DNA of 64,000 nt, from positions 5,205,178 to 5,269,177 of the forward strand of contig CM061069.1 of NCBI GenBank assembly GCA_030762895.1, written 5' to 3'. This document shows, one piece after another, positions 33,176-44,005 of the stretch. The position numbers and the translations under genes are program-made. The stretch is from Sophora flavescens (Eukaryota; Streptophyta; Magnoliopsida; Fabales; Fabaceae). Each line of letters opens with the position of its first letter. Positions within the stretch are counted from its first letter, which is position 1. A model generated the notes under the pieces. It made no database searches, was not told the DNA's origin, and saw only the letters and a program-made list of their open reading frames with translations.

Positions 33176-34679
33176 CTACAAGATGAAAGCTGGATTCTAG
33201 CAATGCAAGAGGAACTTAATCAGTTCAAGAGAAATGATGTATGGACAATAGTTTCTAAACCCAAGGATAAATCCATTGTTGGAACCAAATGGGTATTTAG
33301 AAACAAACTAGATGAAGATGGAAAAGTGGTAAGGAACAAGGCAAGACTAGTTGCAAAAAGGGTATAATCAACAGGAAGGTATTGATTTCACTGAAACCTT
33401 TGCACCTGTAGCTAGATTAGAAGCAATTAGAACTCTCATGGCTTATGCTGCACAACATGATATAACTCTTTATCAAATGGATGTTAAAAGTGCATTTCTA
33501 AATGAGATAATGGACGAGGAAGTTTATGTTAAACAACCTCCTGGGTTTGAGGATTATGAAAATCCTCACCATGTCTATAAGCTTAAGAAAGCTTTATATG
33601 GACTTAAACAAGCTCCAAGAGCTTGGTGTGATAGGTTAAGCATTTTTCTGATGGAAAATAATTTCATTAGAGGAAAAGTAGACACTACACTTTTCAAGAA
33701 ATGCTCAAAGACAGATTCCATTGTAGTACAAATATATGTGGATGATATTGTCTTTGGTGCTACTAATGAAAAGCTCTATAAAGAGTTCTCTAAGTTGATG
33801 CAGAATGAGTTTGAGATGAACATGATGAGAGAATTGAAGTTCTTCATTGGACTACAAATAAAACAGACAAGTGATGGAATCTACATCCATCAGCAAAAAT
33901 ACACCAAGGAACTTCTGAAAAAGTATAAGATGGAAAATTATAAACCTATGAGTACTCCTATGGATCCATCATTTGTTCTAAATATTGGTGAGGAAGGTAA
34001 AAAGGTAGATCAAACTATCTACAGAGGTATGATTGGATCTTTACTGTACCTAACTGCTAGCAGACCTGACATTCAATTCATTGTTTGTCTGTGCTAGATT
34101 TCAACCAGATCCTAAAGAATTTCATTATAAGGCTGTTAAAAGAATTTTCAGATACCTCATTGGAACAATAACCTTGGTGTGTTGTCTAAGAAATCTGAAG
34201 ATTTCAGGTTAGCTGGATTTTGTGATGCTGACTTTGCTGGAGATAGAATTGACAGAAAAAGTACCAGTGGAGGATGTCTCTTGATTGGACCAAACATGAT
34301 CTCCTGGTCAAGCTAAAGGTAAAGTACCATTGCTATCTCAACTTTTGAAGATGAATATATATTTGCAGCAAGTTGTTGTTCACAACTGCTTTGGGTAAAA
34401 TATAAACTTGAGGATTATTCTATGTTTGAGCTTAACATACCCGTTCGGTGTGATAATATCAGTGCTATTAACTTGTCTAAAAATCCCTTTCAGCATTCTA
34501 GAACAAAACATATAGAGATAAAACATCATTTTATTAGAGATTATGTACTAAAAGGAATATTTGAAATTAAGTTTGTCAGCACTGAAAATCAGTGGGCTAA
34601 TATCTTTACCAAACCTTTAAGTGAAGATAGATTTGTTTTCATAAGAAGGAATCTTGACCTGCATAATGTGTCTGAATAA
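33176..34679 (+). pseudogene. Copia B reverse transcriptase and RNase H
   Basis: It begins with QDESWILAMQEELNQF, continuing the pol frame across the solo LTR. The frame shifts near 33357, then the RT is open for 248 codons (33351-34097) with YQMDVKSAFLNEIMDEEVYV, LKQAPRAWCDRL and the active site IYVDDIVFGATN. RNase H follows in broken frames, with FCDADFAGDRIDRKSTSGG near 34215 and the tail KHIEIKHHFIRDYVLKGIFE ending at 34679. The RT core is the best-kept coding part of the element. Confidence 0.85.
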
Positions 34680-35080
34680 TTGTATGCTTCTCTGTCAGAA
34701 AATTTACTTGTCTAAATTTTTATGCTTCACTCGTCTACTTTAGCCAAGTGTCTGATGACATGACTGAAAGCACTCACAAAGTGCTAACCCTGACTGAGAC
34801 ACGTGTACATTGCAAAATTTCCCTCATTTTTCTAAAAAACTTTCCGTCTTTTCACAATTGTCATTTCAAATTTATTACCCTTTATGACATAACCTCTCTC
34901 CTTGTTCCCAACGCAAAAGCACTCATTGTTTCCTTTTCTTCTCTTAAAAGTTATACAAGTTGTTTCAAAATTTCTTACGCATCCTGAAATCTCTGCTTTC
35001 TCTCTATCTGAAAACCCTTCATCTTCAACATCAAAACCACTCTTTTCAAACCCTAGAAGTTTCTTCTTTTCTGAGCAACA
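34680..35080 (+). other. Spacer between pol and env-like ORF of copia B
   Basis: A pyrimidine-rich, non-coding stretch, likely to hold the splice acceptor for an env-like mRNA, as proposed for SIRE-type elements. No gene is seen. Confidence 0.5.
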
Positions 35081-37549
35081 ATGGAACCCAAGAGCTTTCT
35101 CGAGACTATTACTGCACAAGCACACTTATCCGTGGCTGAAATGAAGAAAGTTCACCCGGGAAGAGTTCCAAACTTCGAGGAACTGAAATTCAAAGGGATG
35201 GATATTCAAGCTGAGATTGTTGCAGCTGGATGGACACCATTATTCAATCTCCGAGAAGTTGTCTACCCTTCTCTGGTTAGGGCCTCCTGGAGAAGTGCCA
35301 AGATAACCAAGGATAACCTAACCATGATGATTTCTAGGGATGTTGGGGATAACCATGTCATCATCACCCATGAGTCGCTTGCTGAAATGACCAAATGCCC
35401 AAGGGAAGGTGCTGGGTATGCTGTAGATTGGATGAAGCCTATTAGAGAAGAGGCTGTCGACATTGCCATTTATGGAGTTCTACAACCTGAAGACCTAGAC
35501 TCCAAGTATCTGACAGCTAAGGCAACGTTTCTTCATGTTATTCTAATTAACTGTGTAATGCCTAGAGTTGGATCGAGAAACCATGTGAGTAAAATTGAGA
35601 AATTTTCTATCTATCATCTTGTTCAAAAGATTAAGATAGATATCACTGATCTCATTTTTAGGCACATGGAGAAGGCTGCTAAAGGGAAAAATAAGGATTA
35701 TCCCTATGACATGATCATGACTAAAGTATTTAGGGTAAATACTCTAATGAATCTTCAAACTGCCTTCAGTGTGCAACTCTGCAGAGAGATCACTACAAAC
35801 CTCTGACAATAAAGAAGGTGCAGTTGACACCCTTTGAGGAACCCGCTGTGGAAGAACCACAACAAATAAATGTTGGTACTGCTGCTACTATTGCCTCTGC
35901 TACCACAACCAGGCCTCAGAAAATGCCTAGCAAGAGGAAGAGAGCATATGAGACTGTTGGTCAGGCTGAGGGGGAGTCTCAAGTGGATGAGACTGTGATC
36001 CCCAAGAAAAAGATAACAAAAACTAAGAAGAAAATTTTTGAGCCTCTTAGACAGTCATCTAGGATCAAGAGGAGACTGATATTGGAAGAAACACCACCTT
36101 CATCACCTTCTCAAACCAAACTGCCAACCCCTCCACCTACCAAAACCAGAACACCATCACCACCACCTAAGACCAAAACACCTTCACCTTCACCCAAAAA
36201 CAAAACACCTTCACCACCACCTAAAACTACACCTCACACACCACAAAAAGCTCCCACACCATCACCATCACCTGTGTCTGAACCTGAACCACACATGTCT
36301 GAACCTGGACCATACATGTCTGAACCTGAACCTCATATGTCTGAACCCTCAACACCACACTCATCCCACTCTTGTGAACCTCGTCAAGATAATCTTTTTA
36401 ATGACTTTGACCTTTTTGACTCACCCACACCTGATTATATCAAAAATCAGTGTCAAATCGCTTTGAGAAGGATCTTCACTGATCTTTTCTCTAACACCAG
36501 ATGAAATTCACTGCCCAAATCCTTATTACCTCGCTGTCATCTCTCCTCTAGAAGCACTCCTTTTACAATATCTGATGATTACAGTTCTGCTATGATCTTT
36601 AGCAAGGACATAGTTGTAATTGCTTCTCTAGAAGTTGAAAGGCAAAAGGTCCAGTTGACTAAGAAGCAGAAGTTCTCTGCAAAGTGGAAGCCCAATCCAC
36701 CTTTGATAATGAAGCCCTCCACTGTGATCAAGATCATGCCGGACTCAATGGAACTGAAACGGAAACAGAAAGTTGTCTACATCTATGGTGAACAGATACA
36801 CTGTTTGATCAAGTTGAATGATAGGAAACTAAAATTCAGAAAAAATGATAGCCACAACTGCAACCTCTTCTAAGTATCTGAAAGTTGGAGATACTTATCT
36901 AAGATATGGATCTTGCTTAGGGCTGTCAGTTGAGGAAAAGAAGAACATTCCAACTAGTGGTAGACCTGCCTATGTCCTCTACCCGTTTTCACCCTCTGTT
37001 TATACTTTCCCTCCCTTATTTTTTGTTTTACCTTTCTTTATTTTAAATTTTCCTGAGTCTACCCTTGTAACCCCCATAAAACTCATTAGGAGGTCCTATG
37101 AGTTTATGTTAACCCAAATTGAGTCTCCCATGCATCATGAAAGGATTCACTGGTTTCTGGGTCATTTCTTTCCCAACACTGATTTTGAAACCACCCTCTC
37201 AACTAATGTCTATATGAATCCTCAACCTAAGGATGAAATTTTGATTGAAAAGTTGCCTCCTACCCTTCCTCCTTGTCCTACCCCGCCTCCTAGTCCTCCT
37301 CTATCCACACCTGCAAACCCCACAACTTCTTTGGCTACAACAGATTCCACTGCTCTTATTGTTGCTCATTACCCTACTGCACATAAAATGCTAGATGAAA
37401 TGGCCACTTGTCTGCAATTTGTTAAGCATAAACAAGATCAAGCCCTGGAACAACAAGCTTCTTTTCAAGCCACTGTGCTAGCTCAACAAGTAGCAATGCA
37501 GAAGATGCTGGGAGCCTTCTTCAAGGGTCAAGGAGGACCTAGTTCTTAG
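35081..37549 (+). pseudogene. Env-like ORF of copia B
   Basis: The start MEPKSFLETITAQAH at 35081 opens 241 codons with MTKCPREGAGYAVDW and HVILINCVMPRVGSRNHVSK. After a frame change near 35800 comes a basic stretch (PSKRKRAYE, KKKITKTKKK), then a long proline-rich section (PPTKTRTPSPPPKTKTPSP) with MSEPEPH-type repeats to 36504. A TGA there is followed by more of the same frame to 36873, then a second frame change to 36845-37549. That part has a hydrophobic segment (FPPLFFVLPFFILNFP), another proline-rich part, and a coiled-coil-like tail (QDQALEQQASFQATVLAQQV). Total length is about 820 codons with three breaks. Its function is unknown; 'env-like' follows SIRE family usage. Confidence 0.75.
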
Positions 37550-37934
37550 AGTTTAGGACTTAGTCCTTTTTTTAGTGTGTTTCTAGAGTCATGCAATGTA
37601 CTATTCATGTTGTCTTTACATTATTTTATAAATTTTGTAATTGTATATTGTGACTCTTAATGATATGGAGATTGATTATACTATCTGTTTAATCTTTTTG
37701 ATTGATGCCAATAGGGGGAGGAAGTAAAAGAAGTAAAAGTAAAAATAAGACTTTTTAGACTTAACAGATATATACTTAATACCTCTACTCTGATGCTTTG
37801 ATATTACTCTGATGCACTAATTAAGGGGGAGCATAGTTTCAATCTTATCTATAATTGTCTATATTCTGTTATTACTTTTGATGTTCAATAAAATCAGAAA
37901 AATTATTTGTCATCATCAAAAAGGGGGAGAATAT
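37550..37934 (+). other. 3' untranslated region and polypurine tract of copia B
   Basis: The polypurine tract AAAAAGGGGGAGAAT (about 37917-37931) lies directly before the LTR start at 37935. A shorter GGGGGAG run is at 37715. No coding sequence is seen. Confidence 0.75.
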
Positions 37935-39204
37935 TGAGACCTCATAAGTCTGAAACACATTCAATGTGTAAATTCTCTAAGTTTTGATGATTCCAAATAT
38001 ATTAAGTATGGTAATATTGAACCATGTGAAATTAATGACAAGACTTTTTAAGTGTGCAGTAATATTGGTCTTAAAGATCACTCGTCTAAAACTGGCTCGT
38101 CTATGTTTTAGAAAGATGCAGTTTTTCAGACTTGTCTGATAAAACACCCGTCTGAAAGAGACGGCTTAGTAAAAAGACCAAGTCAACTCTCAGTCAGAGA
38201 TCTGATCGAGTTGATGTCGTGGAAAAGATCAAAAGTCTAAAGAAGCTTCAGTGGGTCACTCGTCTAAAAATGACTTGGTCACCCGTCTAGTTCTGGATCA
38301 GTGCACCCGTCTATTTTTGGGCTCTACTATACTCGTCTTACTGTCAGAATGCTAGAACACGCTACCTCTGTACCACGCTAGTGAGTGTTAGATATTTCAA
38401 GTACAAAGTAAAAGTACTTTCCAAAAGGTGAACTGAGTGTTGCACTGAAATGGGAAAGCTCTCTGCTGCAAGTACAAAAGGTCTGCTACGGCAACTGTGA
38501 AACAACAACTACTCAGAACAAAGTGTACTCTTGGTTGCATATGTCAAAGTTCAACGTCCCTAAACATTTAATGCTTACATAGAACAACTCTTTGGAATTA
38601 ATGGCATCCCAGAAGTTTAAGTTAAAGGAGTTCACTTTCTGGAGCTGTGTCTAATGGATCGAATTGATTGAAGTCTTTAAATAGTGTAAACCATGAAGAT
38701 GAAGAAAAGAGACATTGCACATGTTCAAAGAAGAATTTACTCTACCAATTTATTTCTTCATTCCTTCATCAATTATCTCTTCAATCATTTGATATAAATT
38801 TCGCAGTCTTTCATTCTTACATTTACTCCACTCTCTGAGTGTTACCAGAAAGACTTGCAAATTTGTATTAAATAATAAAATCCTTTTACCCTTTACTTTT
38901 GAGCCTGGAGAGGCTAGGTGTGAACCAGTATAAATTTCTTGAGTGATATTCCTCTTCCTTTATCTCTTTAATTTGTTTAAAAGTTTATCTGATATAGCTT
39001 TTAACTAGGGAGTTAATTTTGTGAATATCAAATATCTTTTATCTTAAATTGTGTGTGTGCGTGCGCTATTCTAAAATTAGACGAGTCACCCGTCTAATTT
39101 TCTTTGCCTTTTGCTTGTTGTGCCTACGAAAATATTTTTGAAGTTTTCTAAAAAGTTGGTAAACACAATTCTACCCCCTTCTTGTATTAACCTTGGTTAT
39201 TTCA
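37935..39204 (+). repeat. 3' LTR of copia B (1270 bases)
   Basis: It starts TGAGACCTCATAAG after the polypurine tract and ends TTGGTTATTTCA at 39204, the same ending type as the copia A LTR. A TATA-like TTTAAATAGTG lies near 38677. No 5' LTR partner is left in the window, so its age cannot be estimated from LTR pairs. Confidence 0.8.
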
Positions 39205-41668
39205 GAATAGTCCGAGGCCTTAAGAGCAAGGAATTATGCAAAGAAGGAAATGATGGAAATGACGAGTTTATGTAATGTTAGAGAGATAAAGAACCAAAAT
39301 GAATCTCTTAAAAGTTAAATGACCAAAATGAATTCTGACCAAAAGATAAAGGAGTAAAAGTATATTTTAGCCTATATCTAAATAATTATTTTCAATTTTT
39401 TATCACCTTTGAAATTTTAGGGTGTTACAATTCTTCTGCCATCTATTGTTTGATGTCGGGAATCTGACCTCGTTATATGTATTGTGTTTCTGTTTTCTGA
39501 TTATCTTCCGAGAAGGTCGTCATGCCGATTCTGCTACTAGTGATGCTGGTGTACATTATGATTGAGTTGTATGGGGGAGCAGACACTGCACACCAATTTT
39601 CTGATCTATGAGTGGAGTACTTCAGAGACGTCTCTTTAACTTTTCGTTGGGGGCGGGGCAACCCGATCATCTTTGCTTTCTCAGTGTGTATGCTAGCCAG
39701 ATGAGGATTTTTGGGACGTCCAGAAGTATGTACCGTAGGAGCCATATGTAACATCCACTAGAGGAATTTATTATAGATTAGTGGGGTGGCTCCGGAGGTG
39801 TCTTCGGAAGCAGCTCTCATGGAGGCTCCTACAGTGGCTCCAACTAGGGCCCTTACAGTGGGTCCTAAACCTCACCACAATGTTACGATGAGGGTGATTC
39901 CACCACCTTGTTCTCGTCTGTTCATGGAGGAGTCTGTGTAGGAGGTTCCGAAGGATGATTCGTCCAAGTAGTTCTTTTCGATTAGCCATTTTGTTTTGAT
40001 GTCCTATGTTTGAAACTTAATTTTATTGGAGTTGCAAATCCATGTATCTTTCTTTTAAGTAGTTCTTTTCGATTAGCCATTTTGTTTTGATGTCCTAAGT
40101 TTGAAACTTAATTTTATTGGAGTTGCAAATCCATGTATCTTTCTTTTATGTCTTTTCCTTTATGTCTTTATTATTGTTATGAATTTCTTTTTATTTGTTT
40201 GATTTGGTTGTAACTTGGACGTAAGTAGGATTTTAATTTAATGATGAATGGACAAGTATTTTCAGTCACACTTTATGTTTAAAGTACTGGAATTTATATT
40301 TATGTCTTGTGGAAAGGAAAATCACATGTATTTTCTAATTACTTATATTATCCATTTATTTTCGGTCTTATAATGTTTTGGATAATGTAAGTGTTACACC
40401 CTCTGTTGAGAAAATTACTTGTAGAATGCAATTTCAGGCTACAAAGTTCTTATCCTACGGGTGTAGGTTGCAACTAGTCCAATTGGTCCTCTTTGCAATT
40501 CAAAATTTTTGGGCTATACTTTTTATCCTCCTTTAAAGAGTCACAAAGGAAGTGAGTAGTATTCTTTGCAGGTTACACTGGCATGGGGGATTGATTCGGG
40601 TCATCATGCTAAGGGGTTTTGGGACTCTATCCGACTCCCTAAAAATGAGGGGACCTTAGCCTTAAGCGTAACATCCCAATTTTTCTTAAAATAATTAATT
40701 AATTCATTCTTGGAATTATTTTTGTTTTTTGGGTAGTTTATTTGTTTTTGTGTGTTTTGCTGCTTCTGGGCCTAATACAAGAAAGGCCATCACCTTTTAT
40801 TTATTAATATTTTTGAAATTATTAAACTAATAGTTGAGAGAAAAATAAAAATAAATTAAAATTAGCATTACCATTAGTCCTAAGTTCATCGGACCATACC
40901 AAATTCATCGTTGGGTTGATCTGACAGTCTACTAAATAGCCTTACGGCTTTTTCTTTCAAACCTTCGTGATGTTTTTCATGTTTCGTAATTGCAAAAATA
41001 TATTCCCGATCCCACACATGTCATAGAGCCAAATACTACAGTTAAAAGAAAACCTAACCTACAAGATGCCACCCGTGAAGAAACTCTCTTGAGGAACTAA
41101 GAGATGCCACACTGGCAATATTTCCAAACAAATATGATGAATATCCGCTAAGAAGGAAGCATAAAAAAGGAAAAGAAACTCCCTTGAAGAACTAACAATA
41201 AATGATGTAATCAAAAGTTAAAAAATTAAAATTCAACCAATAGAGGATAAAAAAATAACATGAAGATCATCATAAGTCTATTAAAAATACGAAAACACTT
41301 CAAAATGACACTCCTTCTCCTCCTTCAAAATGATACTCTTTCTTCTCCTTCCACACTTCAAACATGATGATGACGACGATAATAATAATAATAATTTTGA
41401 CACTTGACACCGTAAATTTATTAACATTGGCAATCTTAGGTTAAAATTCAACAATACCCTACACCTATAGCCATAAAGTACTGACTTGAGGCAGTGTTAA
41501 ACAAAATCGAGAGGAAATGTTCTAGACTTGTAGTTGCACAAAATTATTAAAATGTATCAAGAAAATCTTAATTAAATCTAGCTAGTAAGATGTAAAATCC
41601 TACTACGATCATGGTAATTTAATTTATACTATTAAGAAAATGTCACCTGCTGATATATCAAAATTTAG
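39205..41668. other. Unassigned sequence with no recognised gene
   Basis: Near 39800-39970 a plus-strand stretch reads EAPTVAPTRALTVGPKPHHN and could be a degraded transposon ORF. At about 40672 TAACATCCCAATTTTTC resembles an LTR start. Neither can be assigned. 40150-41660 is AT-rich without further recognised features, apart from an (ATA)n-like run near 41381. Confidence 0.4.
39966..40147. repeat. 91-bp tandem duplication
   Basis: Two adjacent 91-base units, each starting AAGTAGTTCTTTTCGATTAG and ending ATGTATCTTTCTTTT, differ at about one base (CCTATG/CCTAAG). Confidence 0.9.
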
Positions 41669-43022
41669 TAAATCGTCAATTTGGTTCTTGAAATTGCGAG
41701 GTAGTGTCAACTTGATCCCTGAATTGAACGAAATAGCAAAAAAAAAAAAGTCCCTGAAATTGCAAAACATTATTCAATTTGGTCCCTCCGTTAAGTCTAG
41801 TTTGTTAATTTCGTTAACTTGACAGATGTGGCACGTTAAGTGCCTCGATGGCACCTATTTTAGCTTCCATGTGGCTTCCACGTCATAGAATGTAATTTCA
41901 GGGACCAAATCGATACTCCTTCTTCTCCTTCCTCCCCTCCAACTTCAGATCCGCCACCAGTGTATTCTCCACCGCCGCCGCTCCTCCATCTCCACCAACA
42001 CCACAGCCAATATATTCACTTCCTGCTTCTCCACCATCACCTACTTCATCTTTCTCAACTTTGTTTCCAATCCAACCAGCCACAACTGGGGTAAGAGCTA
42101 ATGTGGGAGGAACCCTAATAGGAGATGCAGCTTTATGAACTACAAATGCCAAAGCAAAGGTACCAACTTTCTCGCTAGTCTCATTAGTTGAGATTTCTAA
42201 TTGAAAAGATAATCACAAATAATGTGTAAATCTGTGGAAATTAATTTTTTTTTTCAATTAGATTTCAATCTAGATTATGTTTTGTTAAGTTTTCACCTTT
42301 AGTAGCAAAGCTTGGGCTTCTCAAAAAAAAAAGTACCAAAGCTTGGACATCAACACCAGCGCTAATTAGAGCATAACATAGAGCGAAAGAGATCAATGAA
42401 TTTGGTGGCGGTGGCGGTGGTGGTGAATTTGGTGGCGACAGTGGCGGAGACCAAACACAATACGGTGGTGTTGGAGTTGGTTGGCGTGGTGGCGGTGAAG
42501 GCGGTGACATCACAGGAGGTAGTGGTGGGGTGGTGGAGGTGGTGACAGCACAAGAGGAGGAGGTGAGGGTAGCGACGGTGATGGTGAAGGTAGATGAAGT
42601 GAATATACTGGCAGTGGTGTTGGTGGAGGTGGAGGTGGCGGCGGCAATGGAGAACAGAATACACTGGTGGCAGATCTGAAGGTGGAGGAGAGGAGGGAGA
42701 AGAAAGGGAATAGGGAGAAGTGAGAGGAGAGGTGGCCAGCTAGAGAAAGAAGGAGGAGAGGGAAAAAAGAGAAAGGAGTTTCGATTTGGTCCCTGGAATT
42801 GCATTATATGATGTGGAGTACTCCACAAAGATGCTTACATAAGTGCCACTGAGGCACTTAACGTGCCACACCAGTCATGTTAACGGCATTAACAGACTGT
42901 GGTTAATGGAGGGACCAAATTGAATAACGTTTTGCAATTTCAGGGACCTTTCTACTATTCCGTTCAATTCAGGGACCAAATTGATACTACCTTGTAATTT
43001 CATGGCCCAAATTGATGATTTA
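41669..43022. mobile_element. Mutator-like element with long inverted repeats and proline-rich passenger
   Basis: The left arm (41669 to about 42022) and right arm (about 42597-43022) are inverted copies: outer words TCAATTTGG, TCCCTGAATTGAACG, TCAATTTGGTCCCTCC, TGGCACGTTAAGTGCCTC. The arms extend through ATCCGCCACCAGTGTATTCT into proline-rich coding-like DNA. Flanks TATCAAAATTTAG (41656-41668) and TATCAATATTTAG (43026-43038) differ at one base; part of this is probably the 9-bp duplication usual for Mutator elements. There is no transposase. The centre encodes proline-rich stretches on the minus strand (VMSPPSPPPRQPTPTP, SPPLSPPNSPPPPPPP), suggesting a captured cell-wall or proline-rich receptor-type gene piece. 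I cannot name the donor. Confidence 0.7.
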
Positions 43023-44005
43023 TTCTATCAATATTTAGCAAGTATCATTTAGCGAAAATGATACTATCCTCACTAAGTTCTAAAAACCAAATGAAACTCA
43101 AAACCACGTATAAGAAAATAAAGCTCTCAAGACTTACACATCCGTATGTAACTTATTTTATAAATTCTTGAAAACATTATAATTTCCACCTTTTTTCGCA
43201 AACCAAGTCAACCCAATCTATTATTGTTTTCCATTTTGGAATACTTCTTCTTGAGCATTTGCACAAACATATATGAAGCACTGACAATCATGTAGTCATA
43301 AAGTAATAAAATTCAGTTTTCAAATGAATAAACCTACATGAAATTTCAGAAATTAAAAATTTAGTTGTAAGAGAATGGATTATACTTTTAATATGAGTAG
43401 CTTATTTTGTTTGCTGAATTGGGATTTTTGGACTTAGTTGAGATGGCATTGAAGCAATCTCAATCTCGTATACAATACAAGAGTCTTGATTGTAGGATGA
43501 TTGCAGTTGCGAGGGACGAAGTTGTCACGGGTTTCAATCCTTGATAAAATTAAAACTTAACTAAATATAAAAGAGAGAAGAGATCATCACTTTACAAAGA
43601 GGGGAAGGGGCTCCTGGCTGAGCAGCGGAAGGGATCGACAGATTTGGACAGCGGGCTGGGAGGCGAGGTTATGTTCACAGGAAGAAGGCAGCGGCACAAG
43701 GATTGTGCATTGGATGACAGACCTTCTATGGTCATACAGTTGAGATTATCATATGTTCCTCAACCAAAAAGTTTCACCTCAAAGGAGAATGATGATGCAG
43801 GACATGGAAAACTGCTTTGGAAGAATGAGACCGATGCCCTTTGAACTACACCATAACTGAGAGAAATGCGGTTTACTGGATTTTGGCTTGAGACTTGACA
43901 GTGACCACTAGGACACCATACAATTACAATTATGTGAAATCTGGTATTGCCATTATAATTTACCTTCACAATAGATCCTTTTTCATTTTTTTAGCTAGTT
44001 AACAC
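43023..44005. other. Unassigned sequence
   Basis: A 66-codon frame at 43644-43844 (RRQRHKDCALDDRPS, SYVPQPKSFTSKEND) has coding-like composition but no recognised family; it could be a gene fragment. The rest is AT-rich with no feature seen. Confidence 0.35.

Larger units (their letters stand above)
28835..39204 (+). mobile_element. SIRE/Maximus-type Ty1/copia retrotransposon B, 5'-truncated
   Basis: Order on the plus strand: end of gag, protease, integrase, RT, RNase H, spacer, env-like ORF, polypurine tract, 3' LTR. The 5' LTR and most of gag are absent because the CACTA terminus at 28834 abuts gag. A family G solo LTR (30578-33175) interrupts pol between integrase and RT. It is related to, but clearly diverged from, element A. 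Confidence 0.9.

Noticed and set aside
39473..39989. Minus-strand frames in the unassigned region
   Set aside because: No recognised motif and no conservation partner in the window; treated as chance frames.
42265..42828. A real proline-rich protein gene in the Mutator-like element
   Set aside because: The frame runs into the inverted repeat arm and lacks a promoter or conserved domain, so it is described as a passenger fragment only.
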